Of a stretch of 23,948 bases of DNA, positions 1 through 8,875 are shown one piece after another; within the stretch, counting starts at the first letter, position 1; the number at the start of each line of letters is the position of its first letter. The notes under the pieces were generated by a model that made no database searches, had not been told where the DNA came from, and saw only the letters and a program-made list of their open reading frames with translations. The position numbers and the translations under genes are program-made. Source of the DNA: an uncultured Clostridia bacterium (lineage in GTDB: Bacteria > Bacillota > Clostridia > Oscillospirales > CAG-272); assembly GCA_937893945.1 (NCBI GenBank), contig CALCTA010000178.1, positions 1-23,948 on the forward strand, given 5' to 3'.

Positions 1-3000
1 AGAACGCACGGTGTGATCCTTGCCGTCGTAAACACCCTCGTAAGAGTTGGTGGATACGGTTATCGGGCGTTTGGTGATGTTGATAGTTCCCCAATCATAC
101 GTTATGTCGTAATTGTTGAGGTCTATCTCTTCTCCATATTCGTCAACTATGTTGAACTTGATTTCGTTTATACCACCCGAAACAACGTTCTTGATCTCTG
201 TATAAGATGTAGGATCAAAGTAATGTCCGTCGCAAAGACCCATGCCGCCTACGATCAGCGCATCGGGATAATACACGGCGTGATCCTCGCCGTCATAAAC
301 GCCTTCGTAAGAGTTGGTGGATACGGTTATCGCTCTCTTGGTTACTTTGACATTGCCGTATTCATACGTGATCTCGTAATTATCCGTAACATCGTCCCCG
401 AAGTTGTCGTATATGCCTACTTCAAGGGCGTTTTTACCCTCCCAGACATTCTTTATCTCGGTTATAGTTTCCGGAATTATATATATCCACTGTCCGTCGC
501 AAAGGCCCATACCGCCTACAGTCAGCTCCTCGGCAAAATGCACGGAGTGATCTTGACCGTCATAAACGCCTTCGTAAGAGTTAGTGTATATAGTTATCGG
601 GCGCTTGGTTATGTTGACTTTTCCCCAATCATACGTTATGTCGTAATTGTTGAGGTCTATCACTTCGCCATATTCAGTTATTATTCTAAAGTCTAACTCA
701 TTATCGGCATTTTCAATAACATTTATGAAAGCAGGTGCAGAAAGCGCCTCAATGATATGTCCTTCACAGAGGCCCATATTCTCTCCATATGGCGTAGCAA
801 AGATATCCCAATTCGAATGATACTGAGCGTCGTAAACCACGGTTAAAGAACCGGACGATACAGTTATCGGACGCTTGGTGATGTTGACACTTCCCCAATT
901 ATTCGTTATATCGTAATTGTTAGGGTCGATCTCCTCATCGCCACAGACGATTATGAACTCTACTACGTTTTCGGCATTTTCAATAACGTCTCTGAAGGTG
1001 GGCGCGTAAAGGACCTTTATCTCATGTCCCTCGCAAAGTCCTGTACCTTTGATCTCATCAAAGGCATCGCAATGTATAGTATCATCATAGAAATCCTTGC
1101 CGTCGTACACCTTATCGCACACGTTTGTCGAAATGACTATCGAACGAGGCAGGATATCTACGTTACCGTAAGTATATTCTACAATGTAGTTACCTGTAAC
1201 TATCTCACCATCGCACATTATTTCGCATGCCACCACATTCGCGCCACTATCGCTTACGTTACAGAATTCGAAATATGTAGTTGCGGAAAATTCGTGGCCC
1301 TCGCAAAGTCCGTAATATCCTTCCAGCTCCATCGCTACCAGGTTAAGAGCGCTATGATATTTTCCGTCGTAAACGAAAGACGCATCCTCTGTCTTGACCA
1401 TAATGGGTCTCGGATAAACCGTCAGCGTGCCTATTTCTATAGGCAGTATATCGTAGTTCTCCGTAACATCGACTCCGTCTCTGTAAATGCGAAGCTCACC
1501 CGAATATGTGTTGTTGATACTTCCCACGTTGGTCTGTGATCCCTCGGGAGCATTTGCAAATATTTCGTCGCCTTCTGCCAAGGAGTTATCTATTACCAGC
1601 CATTCGGGTGCGGTAAGAGGAGTTCCATCGTATATCTTCTCTGCACTTGCCGTCGAGAAACCTATCGTTCTCTTAAGAACCGTCAGCGTTCCGTATTCAA
1701 ATACAACGTCATAGTTTGCGGTAACGTCCTCGCCTTTCGAATCGAAAATTACGTATTCAGTAATTTTGTTTTCTACAGTGCCCTCGGTAACGTAAGTGAT
1801 CGAAGTATTTGACAAAGCATTGAATCTATGTCCGTCTACTATATTGCTATAGCTGAACTCACCGTACGTATGAGCAAGTCCGTCATATACGAATTCAGCG
1901 CTTTCGGTCTTTACGTTCAGAGTACGCTTGCTTATTTTAAGAGTTCCATACTGATAGGTTATCTCGTAGTTTTGGGTAACATCCTGTACGCCTCTGACGA
2001 TTTGTACAGTAACTTCGCTAATGTATTCACCTACATTCTTTGCCCCGGGGATTACCGCTATAAATCCTAAGGAATCTGTATCGGCAATATTATCTATCTT
2101 TATATAGTCCTCTGGGATTGACTGATCCTCGCCATTATAGATCAATTCGCAATCAAGCGAAGTTACGGTAATGGGTCTCTTATTTACCGTAAGAGTTCCG
2201 TAGCTATAGGTGATATCATAGTTATCGGTAACACAAACGTCTCCGTCCATGATATCGACCGTTATGCGATTTTCAACCGAGCCTACGTCAGTGAGCGAAG
2301 CACTTTCCTTAACTACAGTTGTATGTCCGTCAACAAGATCCAAGGTGTCGTGGGAAGTGTCGCTGACGGTATGATGGGAAGTGTCGCTGAACGCTGATCC
2401 GTCGTAGATTCTATCAGAGGTTGCTGTTGCTACAGTTACCTTACGCTTATCGACATTCAGCTTGCCCCACACAAACGTTACGGTATAGTTTGCGCTGACG
2501 TCCTGACCGTCTGCGTCGAATATCTTAAAGTCGCCTATGCTGTTCTCTACCGTACCTACATTTACTATCTGAGCCCAGTTCTCCGCCACAGACGAATGAC
2601 CTTCTGCAAGCGAAGTTTCGCCTGTTATAGCGTATTCTTTCAGCTGGTGAGCCTCAGCGTCATAGATAACGCCCATCATATCGGCGGTCGTTACCGACAG
2701 CTCACGCGGCAGAACTGTAAGCTTGCCTACGTTTGTGGATATATCATAATGCTGCGAAACGTCATTGCCGTCTTTGTCGTATATCTTATAGGTAGCAGTA
2801 TTTTCTACTTCTCCCACATTCAAGAGTGATACGTCAAATCCTACCTCGAGTCTGTCGCCCTCTACAAGCGTATTTTCCGATATCACATACTCACTGCTTG
2901 TCAGAGGAGTACCGTCGTATATCTTCGTAGCATCCGCGATATCAACAGTGATAGGTCTTGCTATCGTTGTTATCGGAGATGAGATAAAAATGAGATTGTA

Positions 3001-3555
3001 ACTTGACGTAACGTCCTCGCCCTCTGCGTTGGATATCGTTACCGACGCTACCTTCGCCACCGTTCTGTTTTCGTCATACGAGAAGGTAACGGCGGAGATA
3101 TGGTCCTCATATTCAAGCTCAGCACTTACCTCTGGCTCATCACCGTAAGGCACCTCCGTCGAGGCTATCCTTACCTCTGTCGGCTTTGCCTGTATGGTAA
3201 AGGTCTCAACAGGTCCGTACTTGTATCCAAAGGTAGCCTTGGCGACAGCGCGCACGTTATACGTGCCCGCCTCGCTGGGAACTTCCTTCGTCCACTCTTC
3301 AGTGCCGGCAGGACAATATTCATATTCCGTTTTGCTCAGAAAAGCCTTCGCGCTGTATTCAAAATTTTCTCCATATACTATCTCTGTAGGATAACCCTCA
3401 GCTTCGGCGGTTACTATACCTCTGGTTGCAAGCAGAGTAACCGTCGTTGCTATGATTATTGCAAAAGATACTATTATCTTCGGGAGATGCCTGAATACAA
3501 GCTTGAAGAATTTTTCGATCTTATGTATTTTCGATTCATAATTATCGTATTGCAC
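1..3555 (-). CDS. Giant YDG-repeat surface protein, C-terminus cut by window edge
   Basis: The frame is open from a GTG at 3555 to base 1 (1185 codons) and continues off the window. The GTG is preceded by AAGGTG 7 nt upstream, in the 18-bp gap after the neighbouring stop. Residues 1-26 are basic and polar, 27-46 form one membrane segment or uncleaved signal, and the rest should be extracellular. After a first beta-type domain (about 55-200) come about 12 repeats, each opening with (K/V)(I/V)YDG and closing with a DVT..Y.I...G.L.V pattern. Early units are of the KIYDGTPLT type. The last five or so read VYDGxDH with GLC(E/D)GH, so each carries a cysteine. YDG/MBG-type repeats are known from bacterial adhesins and long surface stalks; an adhesive or structural role is inference. 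No catalytic domain is visible. The anchor, if any, lies outside. It is the last gene of the operon inside the window. Confidence 0.85.
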   Translation of the reverse strand, partial: MQYDNYESKIHKIEKFFKLVFRHLPKIIVSFAIIIATTVTLLATRGIVTAEAEGYPTEIVYGENFEYSAKAFLSKTEYEYCPAGTEEWTKEVPSEAGTYNVRAVAKATFGYKYGPVETFTIQAKPTEVRIASTEVPYGDEPEVSAELEYEDHISAVTFSYDENRTVAKVASVTISNAEGEDVTSSYNLIFISSPITTIARPITVDIADATKIYDGTPLTSSEYVISENTLVEGDRLEVGFDVSLLNVGEVENTATYKIYDKDGNDVSQHYDISTNVGKLTVLPRELSVTTADMMGVIYDAEAHQLKEYAITGETSLAEGHSSVAENWAQIVNVGTVENSIGDFKIFDADGQDVSANYTVTFVWGKLNVDKRKVTVATATSDRIYDGSAFSDTSHHTVSDTSHDTLDLVDGHTTVVKESASLTDVGSVENRITVDIMDGDVCVTDNYDITYSYGTLTVNKRPITVTSLDCELIYNGEDQSIPEDYIKIDNIADTDSLGFIAVIPGAKNVGEYISEVTVQIVRGVQDVTQNYEITYQYGTLKISKRTLNVKTESAEFVYDGLAHTYGEFSYSNIVDGHRFNALSNTSITYVTEGTVENKITEYVIFDSKGEDVTANYDVVFEYGTLTVLKRTIGFSTASAEKIYDGTPLTAPEWLVIDNSLAEGDEIFANAPEGSQTNVGSINNTYSGELRIYRDGVDVTENYDILPIEIGTLTVYPRPIMVKTEDASFVYDGKYHSALNLVAMELEGYYGLCEGHEFSATTYFEFCNVSDSGANVVACEIMCDGEIVTGNYIVEYTYGNVDILPRSIVISTNVCDKVYDGKDFYDDTIHCDAFDEIKGTGLCEGHEIKVLYAPTFRDVIENAENVVEFIIVCGDEEIDPNNYDITNNWGSVNITKRPITVSSGSLTVVYDAQYHSNWDIFATPYGENMGLCEGHIIEALSAPAFINVIENADNELDFRIITEYGEVIDLNNYDITYDWGKVNITKRPITIYTNSYEGVYDGQDHSVHFAEELTVGGMGLCDGQWIYIIPETITEIKNVWEGKNALEVGIYDNFGDDVTDNYEITYEYGNVKVTKRAITVSTNSYEGVYDGEDHAVYYPDALIVGGMGLCDGHYFDPTSYTEIKNVVSGGINEIKFNIVDEYGEEIDLNNYDITYDWGTINITKRPITVSTNSYEGVYDGKDHTVRS
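87..661. repeat. DNA-level direct repeats inside the YDG array
   Basis: A 41-bp stretch at 87-127 recurs without mismatch at 621-661 (offset 534, two repeat units). The intermediate unit is more diverged there, but shares the taagagttggtggatacgg block (41 and 309, close variant at 578), giving a unit period of about 268 bp. This is recent unit duplication or conversion within the coding repeats of the giant surface protein. Confidence 0.85.
2351..2390. repeat. 24-bp period in-frame tandem duplication in the YDG gene
   Basis: The 16-mer tgggaagtgtcgctga occurs at 2351-2366 and again at 2375-2390. The 24-bp period keeps the frame and adds eight residues, giving two SDTSH motifs in a row just after a YDG motif. 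It looks like replication slippage. Confidence 0.8.
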
Positions 3556-3562
3556 AGTTTTT

Positions 3563-3568
3563 CACCTT
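3563..3568 (-). promoter_or_regulatory. Ribosome-binding site deciding the GTG start of the giant YDG gene
   Basis: AAGGTG on the minus strand, 7 nt before GTG at 3555. It sits in the 18-bp space between the stop of the transglutaminase gene (3574) and this start, and no ATG competes near it. Confidence 0.65.
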
Positions 3569-3573
3569 TTAAT

Positions 3574-6500
3574 TTAAGGAATAGTAATAGTTAACGTTCC
3601 GTCTATTAAGGTTATGCTATAGTTCTTGGTAACGTCCTCATTATTGTTTCTGTTCTTTATCGTTACCTTTCGAACAACGTTTGCCACATCGCCTATATAA
3701 GATATCGAGCCCTCAACTTCCCAGCTATCGATGTAATCAGTTTCAGCCAAATCATTCTGATCGTACTCTATCTCATTACACTCAAGAGTCTCTCCAAATT
3801 TGCCGATAGCCGATCCGCCCGCAATGGTTATCTCTTTTGCGGTTACAGTAAGAGTGCCGTAGGTCTTCTTTACATAGTAATGATCAGTAACGTCTTTTCC
3901 GTCCTTGTATATAGTAACGTTAAAGGAGTTCGGCGTCGGTCCGACGTTTGTTATAGTTCCGACAGGTGTAATTACTAAAGAATATCCTTCGTCTTCATAT
4001 ACAGTTCCTCCCGTCGGCTTTATGTCGCTCACTTCGCCTTTAAGGGCATATCCGTCGTAGATCTTTTCCTTGGAAGCACTCGCAAAGGTAAGGTAAGAGC
4101 GATACACGTGAAGTATTCCCGTCTCATACGTTACTTTAAACCTGTTAAGACCTATGCCTTTTTCCTTGTTATATACTACGGCGCCCGTACTATCCTTGAT
4201 TATAAGATTGGTTATAGTCGTCTTTGTTTTACCAAGCTCTGTTCGCTTGCCCTCAACGACCGCCTCAAGAACGTAAGTGCTCTTATCTACACCCTTGGTA
4301 ATGCTGGTGATAATTGCCTTCTGCAAAGCAGTGTGTTCTGCACCGTCATACTTTACAAGAGTTTCCGCAGGTGCTACAGTAAGCTCTATTTGAGCAGGAG
4401 CGGCACTTGGCGTTACTTCGACCTGTACCCAACCGAAACCGTTGATATAGACCTCTACCCATGCGTGTCCTCTTTCATCTGTTATAGAAGTAGTCTTGCC
4501 TGCCTTGATATCGCTCTGCATAAAGCCTACGGTGTATCTCGCAGGAATACCGAGCGAGCGGTAAAGCAGAGTTGCTGCCTTCGCGTAATGGCGGCAAACT
4601 CCCTTCTGGTAGGTTTCAAGGAAGGCAATGACGGGGTTATCAGCGCCATCCATCGCTCTGTCATACTGAAGGTCGTATTCCGCGGAATTCTTTATGTAGG
4701 TAGCTATCTTCGATATTATAGCGGGATCGTTCGGCGAAAAGTCCCCTGCCGCTATTATAGTCTGCATATACTCATACGTCTCGGGATCTACGTAAAGATA
4801 GTTGTCCTCTACGTATTTTGCATATTCAGCTTCGTAAGCTAAATAGCCAACGGGCATTTTTCCACCCGTAGTGTTATGCCAATCATAATAATAGACAGTA
4901 TATTCTCCCGAAATGGGACCTTCCATTACAGAATCACTGGTCTGCTTATAGGAATGAGCGGTCGCATAATACGGCATTGCAAAAATTCCGCCTACCGCTT
5001 CTATGGTAATTTTTCTTGGCATTATAGCGTTATTGTCAAGCGTAAGCGCCGGCAGATAGTATGGCGAATATCCATCTATCGACTTATTATACTCCGGGGC
5101 GTTTGTCCAGCTGTCAGTTGCAGGGTTGTAATTTCCCATACTGCGCTCTTTCAAATACAAGGCTGCATCATCCTTTTCGGCAGTTACTTTGAATATTTCG
5201 CGCCCTGTGGGTTCTGCCTCTGATCTGCTCTCGACCGCCAAACGACCGTTTTTGGTTTTTATTTCGAAGTTATCCTTAACACTCTCGCCTTCTTGATTTT
5301 TGATATCGACAGATTTTATTGTGTTATCTATCTCACCGGGAGATGTTATGCTTCCTACAATATTCACAATAAATTCGTGTCCCTCAGGAATAGGAGCAGT
5401 ATCATCGGAAATGTCGGTATTAGACACCACGTATTTGTCGCTCGTCAAAGGTGTTCCATCATAAATCTTACTATCGCTTCCTGCCGTAACGGTTACTTTC
5501 TTCTTGGTAACCATAAGCGTTCCGCAGGTCTTGTTGATCACATACTGATCGGTAACGTCGTTGCCATCCTCGTCGTATATGGCTACGTCATATGTATTGT
5601 CGGTTCTGCCTACGTCTGTGATGCTTCCGGTTAAGGCTATCTCCACGGTGTGTCCCGGAAGAAGCTCTCCCTCAATGAGAGCGCAGCTTTCGTTTGTAAG
5701 CGGTTTTCCGTCATAGATCTTTTCCGCACCCTCAGAAGAGAATGTAAGCTCAGGCTTTATTTCCTCCTCTTTTTCAACTACAGTAAGCTCTCCGGGCTTT
5801 TTCTCTATATCAAAATTAGAGGTAACATCCACGTCTTCGCTATTGAATACTCGAACGTGGGCGATAGTGTTCTGAGCCGTACCAACTTCGGTACGTGAAC
5901 CGACTATCTGACATTCAAACCTATAAAGAGATGCTATGCTCTCCTCGGTAACCTTATAGCCGTCAGCTGTAAGCGGTTCTCCGTCATAGACCTTCTGTGC
6001 GCTATCCGAAGTAACCGTTATCAACTGTTTATATACTGTGAGCTTACCGAAGTTCTTTTTGATGTCGTATTTCTCCGTAACGTCGTTACCTGCGGAATCC
6101 AAAATGCTTACTGTAAAAAAGTTGCTTTCGGTTCCTACGTCGGTAATGGTGCCTTCAATATCAACCAAGGCAGTGTGGCCCTCAAGAAGCTCTCCGCCAA
6201 TAAGCTCCCAGTTTTCGTTTGTCAGAGGTGTTCCGTCATAGATCTTTTCAGCATCCATAGAAGTAAAGATTACTTCGGGTGCCGTAAGGGGCTCTGCGAG
6301 CACCTCAAGAATTCCGTTTTCAGAAATGATCACAAAGTTGTCGGTAATATCTCTTCCCGCTCCGTCATATACTCGGCAACTCGCTATAATATTTTCAGAC
6401 TTTCCTACTTCGGTCTGCGAGCCTACTATTACAGGCTCAAAGGTAAATTTATTAGCATAATATCCGGGGTAGGTCGTGAAGCCTGACTCGGTAAGAGGAG

Positions 6501-7425
6501 TACCGTCGTAGGTCTTCTTATTACTGTTGCTCGTAAGCGTTACCTCTGCGGGAATTACGGTGAGCTTACCGGGCTTGCAAACCACCTCGTATCTACTTGT
6601 TATGTCTTCAGAATTTTCATCCAATATTCTAACCGAGAAGGTGTTTTCACAAGTTCCGACATCGATCTGGCTTCCGGTTACAGACACGTCAACACTGTGA
6701 TCCTTATCAAGAGCTCCCGAAACCAGTGTCCAGTTAGAATTGGTCAGAGGAGTACCGTCATAATCCTTTACGTCATCGTCGCTCTCAAATACAAGCGCGT
6801 CTATGCTATATACTACCAGCTTTCCGTCAACAGTTCTGATATGGTAATTTCTCGTAACGTCCTCACCTACGTTGTTTTTTATAGCAACGCTGGTAATTCT
6901 GTTAAGCTCTTCTCCTACTTCTGTGATACTGCCCTCAACGACAGCCTCAATAGTGTCGGTAGGAAGCAGAGATATAGCCGACATCAAGGTATATGTACCC
7001 GCGGTGAGAGGAGATCCGTCATACATCTTCATCTCGCTGTCCGCAATAAGACAGAGCTCTCTTTCTCTGACGTTGAGTATTCCGGGTCTGTATTCAATGT
7101 CATAGTCCGCGGTTACGTCCGCACCGTTTTTATCATGCACAGTTGCCGTGCAATAGTTCTCGCTTATTCCAACGTTCTTCTGCGAGCCCGTTACGTTGAC
7201 CGAAAGAGTGTGTCCTTCCTTGAGCTCTCCGTCAGAAAGATGCCATTTATTGTCGGAAAGCGTCTCTCCGTTATAGATCGCAGCAGCACTCGCAGAGGAT
7301 ACGACCAGCTTTCTTCTTGACAGATCTTCTCCCTCTCCGACTACTATAGCAAACAGAATGCCTATCATAAGCACGACCGCCGCCAGCATTGAGCATATTA
7401 AACTTATAAGTGCTGTTCTTTTCAT
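3574..7425 (-). CDS. Membrane-anchored transglutaminase-like protein embedded in YDG repeats
   Basis: 1283 aa. Residues 7-30 form a signal anchor. About eight YDG-type repeats follow (roughly 40-730; motifs such as KIYDGTPLT, KVYDGEPLT), then a region of about 300 aa ending in a transglutaminase-like core, then three more divergent repeats to the C-terminus. The core has the expected catalytic pattern: Cys944 in GVCRHYA, His987 in GHAWVEV, and Glu1003 in VQVEVTPS where many family members have Asp. Bacterial members of this fold act as cysteine proteases, amidases or crosslinkers; which applies here cannot be read from sequence. The catalytic domain should be extracellular. There is no LPXTG-type sorting signal at the C-terminus, so the N-terminal TM is probably the anchor. 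It follows the second AAA+ gene by 41 bp and precedes another YDG protein by 18 bp. The ribosome-binding site is weak (AGAAG). Confidence 0.9.
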   Translation of the reverse strand: MKRTALISLICSMLAAVVLMIGILFAIVVGEGEDLSRRKLVVSSASAAAIYNGETLSDNKWHLSDGELKEGHTLSVNVTGSQKNVGISENYCTATVHDKNGADVTADYDIEYRPGILNVRERELCLIADSEMKMYDGSPLTAGTYTLMSAISLLPTDTIEAVVEGSITEVGEELNRITSVAIKNNVGEDVTRNYHIRTVDGKLVVYSIDALVFESDDDVKDYDGTPLTNSNWTLVSGALDKDHSVDVSVTGSQIDVGTCENTFSVRILDENSEDITSRYEVVCKPGKLTVIPAEVTLTSNSNKKTYDGTPLTESGFTTYPGYYANKFTFEPVIVGSQTEVGKSENIIASCRVYDGAGRDITDNFVIISENGILEVLAEPLTAPEVIFTSMDAEKIYDGTPLTNENWELIGGELLEGHTALVDIEGTITDVGTESNFFTVSILDSAGNDVTEKYDIKKNFGKLTVYKQLITVTSDSAQKVYDGEPLTADGYKVTEESIASLYRFECQIVGSRTEVGTAQNTIAHVRVFNSEDVDVTSNFDIEKKPGELTVVEKEEEIKPELTFSSEGAEKIYDGKPLTNESCALIEGELLPGHTVEIALTGSITDVGRTDNTYDVAIYDEDGNDVTDQYVINKTCGTLMVTKKKVTVTAGSDSKIYDGTPLTSDKYVVSNTDISDDTAPIPEGHEFIVNIVGSITSPGEIDNTIKSVDIKNQEGESVKDNFEIKTKNGRLAVESRSEAEPTGREIFKVTAEKDDAALYLKERSMGNYNPATDSWTNAPEYNKSIDGYSPYYLPALTLDNNAIMPRKITIEAVGGIFAMPYYATAHSYKQTSDSVMEGPISGEYTVYYYDWHNTTGGKMPVGYLAYEAEYAKYVEDNYLYVDPETYEYMQTIIAAGDFSPNDPAIISKIATYIKNSAEYDLQYDRAMDGADNPVIAFLETYQKGVCRHYAKAATLLYRSLGIPARYTVGFMQSDIKAGKTTSITDERGHAWVEVYINGFGWVQVEVTPSAAPAQIELTVAPAETLVKYDGAEHTALQKAIITSITKGVDKSTYVLEAVVEGKRTELGKTKTTITNLIIKDSTGAVVYNKEKGIGLNRFKVTYETGILHVYRSYLTFASASKEKIYDGYALKGEVSDIKPTGGTVYEDEGYSLVITPVGTITNVGPTPNSFNVTIYKDGKDVTDHYYVKKTYGTLTVTAKEITIAGGSAIGKFGETLECNEIEYDQNDLAETDYIDSWEVEGSISYIGDVANVVRKVTIKNRNNNEDVTKNYSITLIDGTLTITIP

Positions 7426-7466
7426 AATAAAATCTTCTTCTCGCTTATTTTTTAGTAGGAAAATCC

Positions 7467-8572
7467 TTACGCATTACGTTCAAGCCTATGGATATATTCC
7501 TTGCAAAGAGTCATCTTATCGTTTCCAAAGAGCTCGTTGATGTACTCTACGAGTCCTTCAGCTGCGTTTCTCAGATATATCGGGTTCTGAGTCTCAAGCT
7601 TTCTTATTACCTTCTTCGAAAGTATGTCGTCAAGAGCAATAAGCTCGTCGCCGCCGCAGCTTACGTAAACAGGTATGTAGGTCTTTATCTGCTTCATAAT
7701 TCGGTTTCCGAAGGTTATGTGGAAATGCTCTATCAGATATTTGTCCAAAGCCTCGAGTCTCTTCATGTTTCTACGGCTGACTCCGTATTCCTCTATCGCC
7801 TCTTCAACAAGACTGTTGAACTTCTCGCAGGATATATGAAGCTTCTCTGTCTCGGGCGCTACGTATCTCTCGCTCTTGTTGTCAAGGTTAAGTATCATCG
7901 CTCTGTCATATACCTTATCGGATATCGCAAAGGTAGAGTCGTCGTTGTTTGCGGTTCCTATGAACCACATATTTGCAGGCAGCTTTATCTTTCCGTCCTT
8001 CAACTGTGCGGGGTCGTTTGCCCACTTGTCCGAAACTACCTCTATATATCTCTCGTCAGGGTTCGGAAGCTCAAGCAATGACAGAAATTCCGCAAAATAA
8101 TACTCTATTCTCGCGATGTTCATCTCGTCGAGGACAGTTATGTACATATCCTCGCTGTAGTTCGCCTCGTACATCTTCTCAAGCAAGAGTGTCTCGTTGA
8201 ACTTTCTTGTGAACTCGTTGTAATATCCTATGAGGTCGGTCCTCTCCTTCCACATAGGCTGTACGGGAATGATCGTTGACTGATTATCCACGTATGATCC
8301 AAAAGCGTGCGCAAGAGAGGTCTTACCTGTTCCCGACATACCCTGAAGTATCAATATATGCGATACTCCCATTCCCGCTATAAATCTTCTTATATCGTCT
8401 ATGTCGTAATACAGCTTCAGCTTGCTTGCCGCGTAATTGCGGAAGTCGTTACACAACTGCTCAAGCGTTACGTTGTTATTATAGTCCTCGTGCCCGTAGC
8501 CATCTCGCTTCTCTTCTATCTCTCCAAGCATGCAAAAGCGGGTCTCGTCTCCCTCTTCTTTTTCTTCTTGGG
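7467..8572. repeat. 1,106-bp direct repeat, copy A
   Basis: Matches 10676-11781 at a constant offset of 3209. I compared the copies block by block and found no mismatch. One edge falls exactly on the TAA stop (7467-7469; base 7466 is c versus t at 10675). The other falls at codon 99, where the sequences part at 8573/11782. It covers the whole AAA+ domain and nothing else. Confidence 0.95.
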
Positions 8573-8867
8573 GCTGCGCAGGCTTTGCGCTTCCGACATT
8601 AACCTGTCCGTTTATTCCATTGATAGTAGCAACTACCTTGCTGGGCTTTTCCTTAGAAAAGACAAGCGCGAGCAAAAGAGCTATAAGAAGCACAGGAACA
8701 CTGATAATAAGTATTATAAACATAGTAAGCGCTTCCGATCGAACAATTCCATCGGGGAACAAAGCGTTTCCGTCCCTGGAAAGCGTTATACCTACGGCGG
8801 CTATCAAAAGCGCACCGGCTATCAATATTATTCCTGATAATATGAGCCATTTAATTTTCTTACGCAT
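7467..8867 (-). CDS. Membrane-tethered McrB-like AAA+ ATPase (copy 1)
   Basis: 466 aa. Two membrane segments (about 7-29 and 47-70) precede a short linker and a cytoplasmic AAA+ domain. Walker A is GMSGTGKTS (176-184, Lys182). Walker B is ITVLDEMN (243-250, Asp247/Glu248), followed by Arg253 and the YYFAEFLSLLE helix typical of McrB-type ATPases. The sensor-1 strand is MWFIGTANNDDS (300-311), and a DR pair follows at 321-322. Where E. coli McrB has the NTAD guanine-specificity motif, this protein reads NNDD, so nucleotide preference is open. There is no methyl-DNA-binding domain and no McrC nuclease beside it. Residues 100-466 are identical to copy 2. The gene starts 8 bp after the coiled-coil gene's stop and has no clear Shine-Dalgarno, so translational coupling is likely. 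Confidence 0.92.
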   Translation of the reverse strand: MRKKIKWLILSGIILIAGALLIAAVGITLSRDGNALFPDGIVRSEALTMFIILIISVPVLLIALLLALVFSKEKPSKVVATINGINGQVNVGSAKPAQPQEEKEEGDETRFCMLGEIEEKRDGYGHEDYNNNVTLEQLCNDFRNYAASKLKLYYDIDDIRRFIAGMGVSHILILQGMSGTGKTSLAHAFGSYVDNQSTIIPVQPMWKERTDLIGYYNEFTRKFNETLLLEKMYEANYSEDMYITVLDEMNIARIEYYFAEFLSLLELPNPDERYIEVVSDKWANDPAQLKDGKIKLPANMWFIGTANNDDSTFAISDKVYDRAMILNLDNKSERYVAPETEKLHISCEKFNSLVEEAIEEYGVSRRNMKRLEALDKYLIEHFHITFGNRIMKQIKTYIPVYVSCGGDELIALDDILSKKVIRKLETQNPIYLRNAAEGLVEYINELFGNDKMTLCKEYIHRLERNA

Positions 8868-8875
8868 TGTTAATA

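Noticed and set aside
1..3555. CRISPR-like array suggested by regular repeats
   Set aside because: The period is about 270 bp, the repeats are coding and diverged, and the frame is open throughout.
4108..4842. Plus-strand frame of 244 codons
   Set aside because: Antisense to the transglutaminase domain, which has clear catalytic motifs on the minus strand.
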